Shown in pieces: positions 17,076-26,003 of a stretch of 64,000 nucleotides of DNA. The first letter of the stretch is position 1. Each line of letters begins with the position of its first letter. Location: positions 62,001 through 126,000 of the forward strand of contig DASXML010000048.1 of the NCBI GenBank assembly GCA_036495715.1. The letters run 5' to 3'. A program made the translations under genes and the position numbers. The notes under the pieces were generated by a model. That model had not been told where the DNA came from. It worked only from the letters and a program-made list of their open reading frames with translations, and did not search any database. The stretch comes from Scandinavium sp036495715 (GTDB lineage Bacteria > Pseudomonadota > Gammaproteobacteria > Enterobacterales > Enterobacteriaceae).

Positions 17076-18221
17076 ATGAAAATAACAAAAAATGCACTGG
17101 CGCTGGCCGTCGGTGCCGCAGTGGCAATCAGCTCTATGGCCGCTCAGGCCGAGATAACCTTACTTAAACAAGACCCGCAGGCGGGCGATCCGCTCAGCCG
17201 TCTGAACTTTACCGTTGGCGGTAGTATCCGTCCGCAGTTTAATATGATGAGCGGGGAGGGTGATAAAGGCTCATATAAGCGTAATGGTTTTGATGGCGGC
17301 ACACGTTTTCGTTTCGCGGCTGACTACTATCTGTTCGATGATATTAGCTGGATAAGCTATTACGAACTCGGGGTGAATATTCCGGCACTGTTTGATTGGG
17401 ATAATCATTATGCAGAAGGGGCTAATAATACCCAGCGCCGTATGCTCTACACCGGGCTAAAAAGTGATACCTGGGGAACGTTGACCTTTGGTCAGCAAAA
17501 CAGCGTGTATTACGACGTGGTCGGGGCTAAAACCGATATCTGGGATTACGACATGGTGGGTCAGGCGCCAGGAAACGGGATTAACGGCGACTATGACGGC
17601 TCTTATCGTTCACGCAAGATGCTGAAATATAAGAAAACCGTGGGTGATGTCGACCTGTATGCTTCCTATCTGTTCAACGATGGCGAATACCTGCCGGGCA
17701 ATGGCCTGCGTTATAAGCGCAAAGGCGGCGGCTCAATTGGCGCGGATTACCACATCACCGACGATTTAACCTGGGGCACCGCATGGAACTACACCCGCGC
17801 CGAAATGCGTAACCCGGATAACAATGACAGCAAAACCTACGACCAGAATATTTTGGGTACAGCATTGAGCTACACCCCGGATAACTGGACGTTCTCATTC
17901 GGTGGCGGCTGGTATCAGAACTTCATGACCACCAAAAAAGTGTCTGTTAACGACTACTTTGCGGGCGATGCGTGGGGGATTGAATACTTTGCGGGCTATA
18001 AAATTCCGGTGGGTCAGTATGCGCTCAAATCCGTTCAGCCCTACGTTATGGGTGACCGCATTGAGTACATCAATGGTCGCAACTACCAGCGTATTGATAA
18101 CGGCGTTGGGGTGAGCTTCCAATTGGATTACGGCTTCCGCGTGGATTACGAACACGTGTTTACGTCCAGCACGGACGATCTCGGCGATATGAATCTGGTG
18201 CGCCTGCGCTACGATTTCTGA
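17076..18221 (+). CDS. General-type outer membrane porin
   Basis: This 381-residue protein has a clear signal peptide (residues 1-25, ending AAQA before EITL), alternating beta-strand patterns throughout and a C-terminal phenylalanine (RLRYDF) as required by the Bam machinery. The TWGTLTFGQQNSVYYDVVG block and a Gly/Asp-rich loop (GQAPGNGINGDYDG, about residues 165-180) resemble the strand and constriction loop L3 of OmpC-like trimeric porins. It probably allows passive passage of small hydrophilic molecules; specificity is unknown. The ATG at 17076 follows CCGGAA. It stands alone between two terminators and takes the place of rhsD in E. coli. Confidence 0.85.
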   Translation: MKITKNALALAVGAAVAISSMAAQAEITLLKQDPQAGDPLSRLNFTVGGSIRPQFNMMSGEGDKGSYKRNGFDGGTRFRFAADYYLFDDISWISYYELGVNIPALFDWDNHYAEGANNTQRRMLYTGLKSDTWGTLTFGQQNSVYYDVVGAKTDIWDYDMVGQAPGNGINGDYDGSYRSRKMLKYKKTVGDVDLYASYLFNDGEYLPGNGLRYKRKGGGSIGADYHITDDLTWGTAWNYTRAEMRNPDNNDSKTYDQNILGTALSYTPDNWTFSFGGGWYQNFMTTKKVSVNDYFAGDAWGIEYFAGYKIPVGQYALKSVQPYVMGDRIEYINGRNYQRIDNGVGVSFQLDYGFRVDYEHVFTSSTDDLGDMNLVRLRYDF

Positions 18222-18249
18222 TTTATGTCGGAAGGCGGGTTGACCGCAC

Positions 18250-18275
18250 AAAGGGGAATGACCGTGTTCCCCTTT
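18250..18275 (+). terminator. Hairpin after the porin gene
   Basis: A nine-base-pair inverted repeat (AAAGGGGAA / TTCCCCTTT, 18250-18258 and 18267-18275) lies 28 bases past the porin stop. Only a short T-run follows. Confidence 0.6.
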
Positions 18276-18505
18276 GCAATCCTCACGGCCCGCAGTTACC
18301 TCTCTGAACCGTTCTTAACAGCGACAGGGCTGTCCATTTTTCGGAGGGTGAGATATTTTGCGAGCAGCTTTCCAGAATTGATCGAAGAAAATAGCTGGAT
18401 GGAAGTACAGGCGTATTCTCTCCCCGAACCTGAAGAAAGCAGGTTCCAGGATTGGCGTCCTGAACACAAATCGATGTATGAAGATGTTTTCATACCGTTC
18501 CGGCT

Positions 18506-18536
18506 TTGACACGGTTTTCTGCATTGTGCCTATAAT
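18506..18536 (+). promoter_or_regulatory. Sigma-70-like promoter of the orphan 138-residue gene
   Basis: TTGACA (18506-18511) and TATAAT (18531-18536) are both perfect consensus boxes but with a 19-base spacer, longer than the usual 17. The transcript would have a leader of about 130 bases before the ATG at 18674. The region 18276-18505 contains no convincing gene. Confidence 0.55.
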
Positions 18537-18673
18537 GCGGCGATGGTGGGCTGGGCGAGGGCTTCTTTTGAAGCACCGATCTGATTTGTGTCGGTACGCC
18601 AACCTTGTTCAGCTCGCCTCCAGAATGTGGCGTTTATGGGGGCGTTCCAACAAATCAGAAATGAGAACGCTAT

Positions 18674-19090
18674 ATGAACGAAGAAATGTTTTATGCCAGC
18701 TACAGTGAACTCTCCGTCGGCAACCCCGATTTCATTGATCTCGCTGAACGCTGCGAGCTTTTATCACAAATCATTGTTGATACCAGTCACTCTGAAAGCA
18801 TCACTCCGGTGCTCCGCTGTCTGTCCGCTTATCTGGAGAAACTCAGCGTTTCGCTTGATGAGGATATGAGTTTGCATCGCGTTATCGAACTCTCAGCACC
18901 GAATGCCTCTGTGCCATTACAGAAGTGGATCCTCGCGGATTCCGATCTCCAGTGTGAGTATTGTCGGACGCTGACGGCGCTGCTGTTGCGAAATGTGGGC
19001 TGTCTGAATGAGCGTGAGGTGTTAACGGGTTTACTGCACGATCTTATTAGCTCACTGGCGTTTGAACTGAAAGAACCGCGCTTTATTTAA
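18674..19090 (+). CDS. Hypothetical protein, 138 residues, mostly helical
   Basis: I do not recognise this protein with confidence. It is acidic, has no signal peptide or membrane segment and is predicted mostly alpha-helical. Two halves look loosely alike (about residues 20-60 and 95-130), each with a pattern of hydrophobic residues ending in a conserved Leu/Ser-rich helix. The second half, around LLLRNVGCLNEREVLTGLLHDL, faintly resembles the YmgB/AriR small-regulator family; this is only an impression. It has its own promoter-like site with a long leader, and a REP-like terminator follows. It lies between the porin and mnmH, in an area where E. coli carries other genes. Confidence 0.7.
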   Translation: MNEEMFYASYSELSVGNPDFIDLAERCELLSQIIVDTSHSESITPVLRCLSAYLEKLSVSLDEDMSLHRVIELSAPNASVPLQKWILADSDLQCEYCRTLTALLLRNVGCLNEREVLTGLLHDLISSLAFELKEPRFI

Positions 19091-19111
19091 GTCCGGCTAT
19101 GCAGCTAAGGC

Positions 19112-19135
19112 GATGCCGGGTTTATGCCCGGCATC
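19112..19135. terminator. Bidirectional terminator between the orphan gene and mnmH
   Basis: The hairpin GATGCCGGG / CCCGGCATC (19112-19120 and 19127-19135, loop TTTATG) lies between two convergent genes. It resembles a single REP unit. Confidence 0.65.
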
Positions 19136-19140
19136 ATCAT

Positions 19141-20226
19141 TTAATCTCGTTGGGATGTGGCATCTAACCAGTCACGCACTGCTTTCCAGTTGCCACGAAA
19201 CACAATCTTGTCGGCTTTTTTACCGAGTTGATAGCAATACATCGGATCGTAATATTCAATCAGCAACGGTTCGAGCCAGCGGAAATGTGGCTCGGTGCTG
19301 CCGCTGCGCTGCTGCTCTGCCAGCGCTTCATCCAGTTTGGCGGTCAACTCAGCAAAACGATGTAGGCCCAGACGGCGGCGAATGGCGAGCAGCCCTTGGT
19401 GCAAATAGTTGCTGAATTCCTGCCAGCCTTTTTCTTCACCAAACGCCTGCAAAAAATCATGATGCATGCGCGTGAAATACTCTTCGCGCAGCCTTTCAAG
19501 ACGTGTCTCAAACGGATCATCCACCACCGCAATCATTGATTGTGCCATTCTGTCGCGCAGGCATTCCGGCAGATGGTTCGCACCAATCATGTGACCTTCA
19601 TCTTCGAGTACCCAGCGTGACGCCTCTTTTTGCAACAACGCAACAGCCAGCGCGTTTTCAAAGCTCGCCTGAGAAAGCTGTGGCTGGAGTGTGCGCCCAA
19701 ATGATGACCCACGATGATGGGCGAGCCCTTCCAGATCAACACCGGACGCCAGCGCCTGGACCAGCTGCGTTTTGCCGTTGCCAGTGCAGCCACCGACCAG
19801 CACGATCGGGCGCTGAACGAGTTCCGTCGTGGCAGCGATCGCCGCCTGGCGCAACGACTTATAACCGCCAACAATCAGTGGTACATCAGCCCCGGCCTCG
19901 TGCAGCCACTGTTGGGTGATGTGCGACCGTTGTCCACCGCGCGCGCAGCAAAGATACGCGTTAGCGTGAAGGCTAATGGCTTCACGCCACGCATCGGTGC
20001 GACGTTGGCGTTTCTCACCCGCGACCAGAGAATGGCCGAGCTTCAGCGCCGCGTCGGCCCCATGGCGTTTGTAGCAGGTGCCGATCGCCGCGCGTTCTTC
20101 ATCGTTCATTAACGGCAGATTGAGGGCAGCAGGGGTGGCCCCTTGTTGGAATTCAATTGGCGCGCGTACGTCAATGATGGGCGTTCCGGCGCGCAGAATG
20201 GCGCGGAAATCCGTCCCATTAGTCAT
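19141..20226 (-). CDS. mnmH: MnmH (SelU), tRNA 2-selenouridine synthase
   Basis: This 361-residue enzyme has an N-terminal rhodanese domain with the active-site segment CCARGGQRS (near residue 93-101) and a P-loop domain with GCTGNGKT (near 146). It replaces sulfur by selenium in the wobble 2-thiouridine of tRNAs for Lys, Glu and Gln, through a geranylated intermediate. Its presence implies that the organism makes selenophosphate (selD elsewhere). The length agrees with the family. Confidence 0.95.
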   Translation of the reverse strand: MTNGTDFRAILRAGTPIIDVRAPIEFQQGATPAALNLPLMNDEERAAIGTCYKRHGADAALKLGHSLVAGEKRQRRTDAWREAISLHANAYLCCARGGQRSHITQQWLHEAGADVPLIVGGYKSLRQAAIAATTELVQRPIVLVGGCTGNGKTQLVQALASGVDLEGLAHHRGSSFGRTLQPQLSQASFENALAVALLQKEASRWVLEDEGHMIGANHLPECLRDRMAQSMIAVVDDPFETRLERLREEYFTRMHHDFLQAFGEEKGWQEFSNYLHQGLLAIRRRLGLHRFAELTAKLDEALAEQQRSGSTEPHFRWLEPLLIEYYDPMYCYQLGKKADKIVFRGNWKAVRDWLDATSQRD

Positions 20227-20314
20227 GGGGAAATCCTTTTTGAAAAATATGGGGGGATTCTACGCGCGAGAGGGTGGGCCGGGGAAGGTGAAGATCATTC
20301 TCCGGCCCGAAAGG

Positions 20315-21382
20315 TTAATTCAGTTTGGACTGCGCCCAGGTAATGCCACTGGTGTATTCCGGCGGAAGCAGGGGAACGAGGGCCTCAAGCGTAGCGCTTA
20401 AACGTCCGGTGTCGCTGTCATTGAGATTCAGATGGCCCACTTTACGGCCATCGCGCACCTCTTTGTGATACCAGTGCAGATGCACCAGCGGCAGCTTCAG
20501 CCAGTCGTAGTTCAGCGCGGTGCCAATCAGATTCACCATCACTGACGGGCTGTTCACCACTGGCGGTGGCAGCGGCAAATGGGTAATCGCGCGCAGGTGC
20601 AGCTCGAACTGGCTGATGGAGGCACCGTTTTGCGTCCAGTGTCCGCTGTTGTGCACACGCGGAGCCAGTTCGTTAATCAGCAGCCCTGCGGGCGTAATGA
20701 AACATTCCATTGCCATCACGCCGACGTAGTTTAGCTCGCTCATGATGGCGGTCAGCATGCTTTCTGCTTGTGCCTGCTGTTGAGCATTAGCCTGTGGGAA
20801 GGCGACGCTCACGCGCAGAATGCCTTCCTGATGCAGGTTGTGGGTCAGCGGATAGAAAACGGTTGAGCCATCGTGTGCACGCGCGCCAACCAGTGACACT
20901 TCACCACTGAAATGGATGCCCTGCTCAACAATGCATTCACCGTAGCAGTCGTCCGGCAATTCATGCGTTTCACCGCTGCGTAAGCGCCATTGACCACGGC
21001 CATCGTAACCCCCGGTGCGACGTTTAACGATAGCCAGTTCGCCGAGGCGGTCGAATACGCCAGCCCATTCTGCTTTATCTGCCAACAGCTGCCACGGTGC
21101 GGTTGCCAGATTGAGCTTATCAAACAGCTGTTTTTGCGTCAGACGGTCGGCAATTATCGGGAAAACATCGCGGTTAACAAAAGCGGGGTGACGCGCCAAT
21201 TCGCGCGTTAGCGCGGTTTCTGGCCAGCGTTCGATTTCTGCGGTAATAACGCTTTGCTGGAAGGGAACGGCTTCTGGATCGGCTTCCAGCCCAACGGGCC
21301 AAACGTCGATGCCTAATGGTTCACCGGCCTGGCGCAGCATGCGGCCTAACTGACCATTGCCCAACACGCAAACCTGCTTCAT
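20315..21382 (-). CDS. purK: PurK, N5-carboxyaminoimidazole ribonucleotide synthase
   Basis: This 355-residue ATP-grasp enzyme starts with the GNGQLGRM nucleotide motif (residues 8-15) and carries the RTGGYDGRGQ loop near residue 142. It carboxylates AIR using ATP and bicarbonate in purine synthesis. The ATG overlaps the purE stop by four bases, so purEK form one operon controlled by PurR. Confidence 0.97.
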   Translation of the reverse strand: MKQVCVLGNGQLGRMLRQAGEPLGIDVWPVGLEADPEAVPFQQSVITAEIERWPETALTRELARHPAFVNRDVFPIIADRLTQKQLFDKLNLATAPWQLLADKAEWAGVFDRLGELAIVKRRTGGYDGRGQWRLRSGETHELPDDCYGECIVEQGIHFSGEVSLVGARAHDGSTVFYPLTHNLHQEGILRVSVAFPQANAQQQAQAESMLTAIMSELNYVGVMAMECFITPAGLLINELAPRVHNSGHWTQNGASISQFELHLRAITHLPLPPPVVNSPSVMVNLIGTALNYDWLKLPLVHLHWYHKEVRDGRKVGHLNLNDSDTGRLSATLEALVPLLPPEYTSGITWAQSKLN

Positions 21383-21888
21383 GCCTCACCCCGCGGGTCC
21401 GGATTGTCCAGCACCTCGTCGGTCTGAGCTTTACGCCATTCGACCAGGCGCTGATGCAGTTCTGCATCGTGAGTCGCCAGGATTTGTGCAGCCAGCAGCG
21501 CCGCATTCGCCGCACCCGCTTTACCAATCGCCAGGGTGCCCACTGGAATGCCGCGTGGCATCTGAACGATAGAGTAGAGGCTGTCCACACCACTCAGGGC
21601 CGCGCTCTGGACGGGAACGCCGAGCACCGGCACCAGCGTTTTCGCGGCAATCATACCCGGCAGATGCGCCGCACCGCCCGCGCCCGCGATAATCACCTGA
21701 TAGCCGTTGTCTTCCGCAGTTTCGGCAAAGCTGAACAGTTTGTCCGGCGTGCGATGTGCAGAAACCACGTCCACATCATGCGGAACGTGCAGAATATCGA
21801 GGATTTCGGCGGCAAACTGCAGGGTAGCCCAGTCGCTTTTGGACCCCATCACGATGGCGACACGCGCCGGATTGTTGCGGGAAGACAT
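21379..21888 (-). CDS. purE: PurE, N5-CAIR mutase
   Basis: This 169-residue class I PurE has the substrate-binding GSKSDW (residues 15-20), SAHRTP near 43 and GAGGAAHLPG near 70. It moves the carboxyl group from N5 to C4 of the imidazole. The start at 21888 follows an AGGAG; an open frame further upstream is not conserved. A PurR operator lies about 75 bases upstream. Confidence 0.97.
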   Translation of the reverse strand: MSSRNNPARVAIVMGSKSDWATLQFAAEILDILHVPHDVDVVSAHRTPDKLFSFAETAEDNGYQVIIAGAGGAAHLPGMIAAKTLVPVLGVPVQSAALSGVDSLYSIVQMPRGIPVGTLAIGKAGAANAALLAAQILATHDAELHQRLVEWRKAQTDEVLDNPDPRGEA

Positions 21889-21960
21889 GTGTCTTAAAAC
21901 TCCTGTGGGTGTGGAACACACTGCTTTGAAGGCCACAGAGAATAGCATGGAAAAATGGCA

Positions 21961-21976
21961 AGGAAAACGGTTGCGC
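21961..21976 (-). promoter_or_regulatory. PurR operator of purEK
   Basis: On the minus strand this site reads GCGCAACCGTTTTCCT, matching the known E. coli purE operator in all but the first base and the PurR consensus ACGCAAACGTTTNCGT in its core. Guanine- or hypoxanthine-bound PurR would repress here. Confidence 0.85.
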
Positions 21977-22205
21977 GGTATGTCGAAGGGCAATGTTAGC
22001 GGTTTTTTATCGGGTGAAGGGGGGCTGTCTGAACGTATCGACAGACAATTTTGGTTGGCGACGTGAGAATGTTAAGCGTGTAAATCTGCCCCGCTAGCGG
22101 CAAAATTACGGTAAAATCACGGCAGAATTTACCTGTTAGACAAGACCAACTGCGGCGCTGAGACTGGCGTTTTACCGCAGCACAGCATGACCATGAGGAG
22201 AGAGT

Positions 22206-22466
22206 ATGCTGACCATTCTTCGTACCCCGGAGGGGAAAAAGTTTCTTACCGCTGTCGCCATCGTTTTTATCGTCGCGGTGTCGGTAGTGACGAAAGTAAC
22301 GTTTCAGGGGGTTGAAGATCAGTACAACCTGCCGATGGAACACTGGAGCGTGGGCATGTACTTCATTCAGGGAGCATGGGCTGCGATTTACAGCATCATG
22401 TTCACCATCATTGGTTCACTGCCGTTTGGTTTTTATTTCCTCGGACCGAAAGACGATCGCGGTTAA
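22206..22466 (+). CDS. Small inner membrane protein, 86 residues
   Basis: This small protein has two membrane helices (about residues 14-30 and 50-78) joined by a short periplasmic or cytoplasmic loop with charged and aromatic residues, and a charged tail (GPKDDRG). The ATG has a strong GAGGAGAG site seven bases upstream, which supports translation. E. coli K-12 has no gene at this position as far as I recall. Its function is unknown; it is convergent with lpxH, whose stop lies ten bases away. Confidence 0.8.
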   Translation: MLTILRTPEGKKFLTAVAIVFIVAVSVVTKVTFQGVEDQYNLPMEHWSVGMYFIQGAWAAIYSIMFTIIGSLPFGFYFLGPKDDRG

Positions 22467-22476
22467 CGCCGGAGGA

Positions 22477-23199
22477 TCAAAACGGGAAGGGAATGAGTTC
22501 AACGCTATCGGTGGTCACTTTGACCATCGATCCTTCCGAGTGCCACGCGCCTAACACTACGCGGAATGCGGGCTTATCATTTGCAATGATTTCGTGTACC
22601 GCCGGGCGATGGGTGTGTCCGTGGATCAACCATTGAACGCGGTGTTTCTCCATCACGTTGACGACGGCCTGCGGATTCACATCCATAATGTTCATCGATT
22701 TATGACTGTTAGCGGATTTACTTCCATCACGCATTTTTGCCGCGACGCGACGGCGAACAAACAGGGGCAGGGCGAGGAATAATGTTTGCAGCCATGGTTG
22801 ATGAACTTTGGCGCGAAATGCCTGGTAACCCGTATCGTCGGTGCAAAGCGTATCGCCGTGCAGGATCAACACCGGGCGACCGTATAACTCGAGGCGTTGC
22901 TCTTCTGGCAGCAAAATCATGCCGCTTTCGCGCGCAAAACGTTTACCAAGCAGAAAATCGCGGTTGCCGTGGATGAAATAACAGGGCACGCCTGAATCAA
23001 CCAGCGCTTTGATTTCTCTCGCGATTTCACGGTGTAACGGTTCGGGGTCGTCGTCGCCAATCCAGGCTTCAAACAGATCGCCAAGAATATACAGCGCATC
23101 CGCATTTCGCGCTTCGCCGCGCAAAAAATGCAGAAAACCGGCGGTGATCGCCGGTTCTTCGGTGTGCAAATGCAAATCTGCAATAAAGAGTGTTGCCAC
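22477..23199 (-). CDS. lpxH: LpxH, UDP-2,3-diacylglucosamine pyrophosphohydrolase
   Basis: This 240-residue calcineurin-like enzyme has the metal-binding motifs DLHL (residues 8-11), GDLFEAW, GNRDF, HGD and HGHTHRP. It cleaves UDP-diacylglucosamine to lipid X at the membrane, the fourth step of lipid A synthesis. It follows ppiB by only four bases and is probably co-transcribed with it. Confidence 0.97.
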   Translation of the reverse strand: MATLFIADLHLHTEEPAITAGFLHFLRGEARNADALYILGDLFEAWIGDDDPEPLHREIAREIKALVDSGVPCYFIHGNRDFLLGKRFARESGMILLPEEQRLELYGRPVLILHGDTLCTDDTGYQAFRAKVHQPWLQTLFLALPLFVRRRVAAKMRDGSKSANSHKSMNIMDVNPQAVVNVMEKHRVQWLIHGHTHRPAVHEIIANDKPAFRVVLGAWHSEGSMVKVTTDSVELIPFPF

Positions 23200-23203
23200 A
23201 GAA

Positions 23204-23698
23204 TTACTCGCTGACGGTCACGCTTGTCACGAGAACGTCTTCTTTAGGAACGTCCTGGTGCATGCCGCTACGGCCGGTTGCTACGGCTTTGATTTTATCA
23301 ACCACGTCCATGCCTTCAGCCACTTCTGCAAATACGCAGTAGCCCCAACCTTGCAGGTTTTCGCCGGAGAAGTTCAGGAAGTCGTTGTCGACAACGTTAA
23401 TGAAGAACTGTGCCGTCGCAGAGTGTGGTGCCTGGGTACGGGCCATCGCCAGCGTACCACGGGTGTTTTTCAGGCCGTTGTTGGCTTCGTTTTTGATCTG
23501 GTCTTTGGTGTCTTTCTGATTCATGCCCGGCTCAAAGCCGCCGCCCTGGATCATAAAACCATTAATAACACGGTGGAAAATGGTGTTGTCGTAAAAACCT
23601 TCGCGGCAGTATTCCAGGAAGTTTTTAACTGTTTCAGGCGCTTTATCATCAAAAGTTTTAATAACGATATCGCCGTGATTAGTGTGGAAAGTAACCAT
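23204..23698 (-). CDS. ppiB: PpiB, cytoplasmic peptidyl-prolyl isomerase B
   Basis: This 164-residue cyclophilin has the FHRVINGFMIQGG block (residues 41-53), the FFINVVDN segment and no signal peptide, as expected for the cytoplasmic PpiB. It catalyses proline isomerisation. It is the first gene of the ppiB-lpxH pair and divergent from cysS. Confidence 0.97.
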   Translation of the reverse strand: MVTFHTNHGDIVIKTFDDKAPETVKNFLEYCREGFYDNTIFHRVINGFMIQGGGFEPGMNQKDTKDQIKNEANNGLKNTRGTLAMARTQAPHSATAQFFINVVDNDFLNFSGENLQGWGYCVFAEVAEGMDVVDKIKAVATGRSGMHQDVPKEDVLVTSVTVSE

Positions 23699-23870
23699 TT
23701 TTGCATCCTGTTCCGATATAGTGGTGCGGATACCCGCTGACGGGTCACGTATAGGGGGTTGTTATAGCATAACCGCAGGGTTCGATCACCTTGCATTGCG
23801 TGCTGCTTCCGGATTGAATTACGGGTAGAATATCCGCTTTTAGATCACACACGTTTACATGGAATCTTCA

Positions 23871-25256
23871 ATGTTAAAAATCTTTAATACACTGACGCGC
23901 CAAAAAGAGGAATTCAAACCTATTCATGCCGGACAGGTCGGCATGTACGTGTGTGGTATTACCGTTTACGATCTCTGTCATATTGGTCATGGTCGTACTT
24001 TTGTGGCCTTTGACGTGGTTTCGCGTTATCTGCGTTTTCTTGGTTATCAGCTGAAGTACGTGCGTAACATCACCGATATCGACGACAAAATCATCAAGCG
24101 CGCTAATGAAAATGGCGAAGATTTTGTGGCGTTGGTCGACCGTATGATCGCTGAGATGCACAACGATTTTGATGCGCTGAATATTCTGCGTCCGGACAAC
24201 GAGCCGCGCGCGACGCACCACATCCATGAGATTATTGAAATTACCGAACGTTTGATCGCGCGCGATCACGCTTATGTGGCGGGTAATGGCGACGTGATGT
24301 TCTCCGTGCCAAGCGATCCGAACTACGGTCTGCTGTCGCGTCAGGATCTGGATCAACTCCAGGCGGGCGCACGCGTGGATGTGGTGGACGTGAAACGTAA
24401 TCCAATGGACTTCGTGCTGTGGAAAATGTCCAAAGCGGGCGAGCCAAGCTGGCCTTCTCCGTGGGGCGAAGGGCGTCCAGGTTGGCATATTGAATGTTCG
24501 GCGATGAACTGCAAACAGCTCGGTTCCCATTTTGACATTCATGGCGGCGGTTCGGATCTCATGTTCCCACACCACGAGAATGAAATCGCGCAGTCCACCT
24601 GCGCGCACGACGGCGAATACGTCAACACCTGGATGCACTCCGGCATGGTAATGGTTGACCGCGAGAAAATGTCCAAATCATTGGGCAACTTCTTTACCGT
24701 GCGTGATGTGCTGAAATATTACGACGCCGAAACTGTGCGCTACTTCCTGATGTCAGGCCATTACCGCAGTCAGTTGAACTACAGCGAAGATAACCTCAAG
24801 CAGGCGCGTTCTGCGCTTGAACGTCTTTATACCGCTCTGCGCGGCACTGACGCGACGGTGGAGGCCGCAGGTGGCGAAGCGTTTGAAGCACGTTTCCGTG
24901 AGGCAATGGACGACGATTTCAACACCCCGGAAGCCTATTCCGTGTTGTTCGACATGGCCCGCGAAGTGAACCGTCTGAAAGGTGAAGATGTCACGGCTGC
25001 GAGTGCGATGGCTTCCCATCTGCGTAAGCTTTCCGGCGTGCTGGGTCTGCTCGCTCAGGATCCTGAAGTCTTCCTGCAAGGTGGCGCGCAGGCTGATGAT
25101 AGTGAAGTCGCTGAAATCGAAGCGCTGATCAAACAGCGTCTGGATGCGCGTCAGTCAAAAGACTGGGCAGCAGCAGATGCAGCACGTGACCGTCTGAATG
25201 AGATGGGCATCGTGCTGGAAGATGGCGCGCAAGGCACTACCTGGCGTAGGAAATAA
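23871..25256 (+). CDS. cysS: CysS, cysteinyl-tRNA synthetase
   Basis: This 461-residue class I synthetase has the HIGH signature (CHIGHGR, residues 35-41), KMSKS (residues 266-270) and zinc-binding Cys28, a central Cys near 209 and the HHENE block. It charges tRNA-Cys. The start at 23871 gives exactly the E. coli length; an ATG four codons upstream is less likely. An intrinsic terminator follows and then IS200. Confidence 0.97.
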   Translation: MLKIFNTLTRQKEEFKPIHAGQVGMYVCGITVYDLCHIGHGRTFVAFDVVSRYLRFLGYQLKYVRNITDIDDKIIKRANENGEDFVALVDRMIAEMHNDFDALNILRPDNEPRATHHIHEIIEITERLIARDHAYVAGNGDVMFSVPSDPNYGLLSRQDLDQLQAGARVDVVDVKRNPMDFVLWKMSKAGEPSWPSPWGEGRPGWHIECSAMNCKQLGSHFDIHGGGSDLMFPHHENEIAQSTCAHDGEYVNTWMHSGMVMVDREKMSKSLGNFFTVRDVLKYYDAETVRYFLMSGHYRSQLNYSEDNLKQARSALERLYTALRGTDATVEAAGGEAFEARFREAMDDDFNTPEAYSVLFDMAREVNRLKGEDVTAASAMASHLRKLSGVLGLLAQDPEVFLQGGAQADDSEVAEIEALIKQRLDARQSKDWAAADAARDRLNEMGIVLEDGAQGTTWRRK

Positions 25257-25267
25257 TTATGACGGTC

Positions 25268-25293
25268 AGACCGCTCTGTTGAGCGGTCTTTAT
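25268..25293 (+). terminator. Rho-independent terminator of cysS
   Basis: The hairpin AGACCGCTC / GAGCGGTCTT (25268-25276 and 25281-25290, loop TGTT) is followed by a short T-rich stretch, 11 bases after the stop. Confidence 0.85.
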
Positions 25294-25362
25294 TGTGCAC
25301 AGAAAACCTCCAGCTAGGCTGGAGGTTCCGTAAAGCTTTCAGCTTTGAGCCAGTTATAAAAA

Positions 25363-25432
25363 CCCCTTTTGATTTGTTAAAACAGTTTGCGGTCTGGCAA
25401 CTGCAAATGTTCAACAAGAAATCAAAAGGGGG
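25363..25432 (+). promoter_or_regulatory. Translation-blocking hairpin in the IS200 tnpA leader
   Basis: CCCCTTTTGATTTGTT (25363-25378) pairs with AACAAGAAATCAAAAGGGG (25413-25431), which lies immediately before the tnpA start. The hairpin would mask the GGGG ribosome site, matching the known repression of IS200 transposase synthesis. Confidence 0.75.
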
Positions 25433-25437
25433 TCCCA

Positions 25438-25896
25438 ATGAGGGATGAAAAGAGCTTAGCGCACACCCGATGGAACTGTAAATATCACATAGTTTTTGCG
25501 CCGAAGTACCGAAGAAAGGTGTTCTACGGGGAAAAACGCAAAGCAATTGGCAGTATTTTAAGAAAGCTGTGCGAATGGAAAAACGTGAATATTCTGGAAG
25601 CGGAATGCTGTGTGGATCACATTCATATGCTTCTGGAAATTCCGCCGAAGATGAGTGTATCGGGGTTTATGGGGTACCTGAAGGGAAAGAACAGCCTGAT
25701 GCTTTATGAGCAGTTTGGCGATTTGAAGTTCAAATACCGTAACAGGGAGTTTTGGTGCCGGGGGTATTACGTTGATACGGTAGGGAAAAACACGACCAGG
25801 ATACAAGAATACATAAAGCACCAACTGGAAGAGGATAAAATGGGTGAGCAACTCTCGATCCCATATCCGGGCAGCCCGTTTACGGGCCGTAAGTAA
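25438..25896 (+). CDS. tnpA: IS200 transposase TnpA (Y1 HUH type)
   Basis: This 152-residue protein matches the IS200 transposase throughout. The HUH metal site is visible as HIHML (about residues 61-65) and the catalytic tyrosine lies in the YIKHQ region near residue 125. It cuts and joins single-stranded DNA at the end hairpins. The ATG at 25438 follows GGGGG inside the masking hairpin. The frame is uninterrupted. Confidence 0.96.
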   Translation: MRDEKSLAHTRWNCKYHIVFAPKYRRKVFYGEKRKAIGSILRKLCEWKNVNILEAECCVDHIHMLLEIPPKMSVSGFMGYLKGKNSLMLYEQFGDLKFKYRNREFWCRGYYVDTVGKNTTRIQEYIKHQLEEDKMGEQLSIPYPGSPFTGRK

Positions 25897-26003
25897 TCCA
25901 TAGATGCAAATGTCAGATCGAGATGCGCCTGTTAGGGTGCGGCTGGTAACAAAGCCTTATAGGCGCATATGAAAAACCTCCGGCTATGCCGGAGGATATT
26001 TAT

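Larger units (their letters stand above)
25299..26003 (+). mobile_element. IS200 (IS200/IS605 family), complete
   Basis: The element spans about 705 bases, the usual size of IS200; the exact ends are approximate to a few bases. The left-end hairpin is AACCTCCAGC / GCTGGAGGTT (25305-25327) and the right-end hairpin is CCTCCGGC / GCCGGAGG (25977-25995). There are no terminal inverted repeats or target duplication, as expected for this single-strand transposing family. It sits between the cysS terminator and the stop codon of the DUF2145 gene. The transposase is intact, so it may be active. Confidence 0.9.

Noticed and set aside
18225..18509. 94-codon open frame after the porin
   Set aside because: No ribosome site, spans the porin terminator and the promoter of the next gene.
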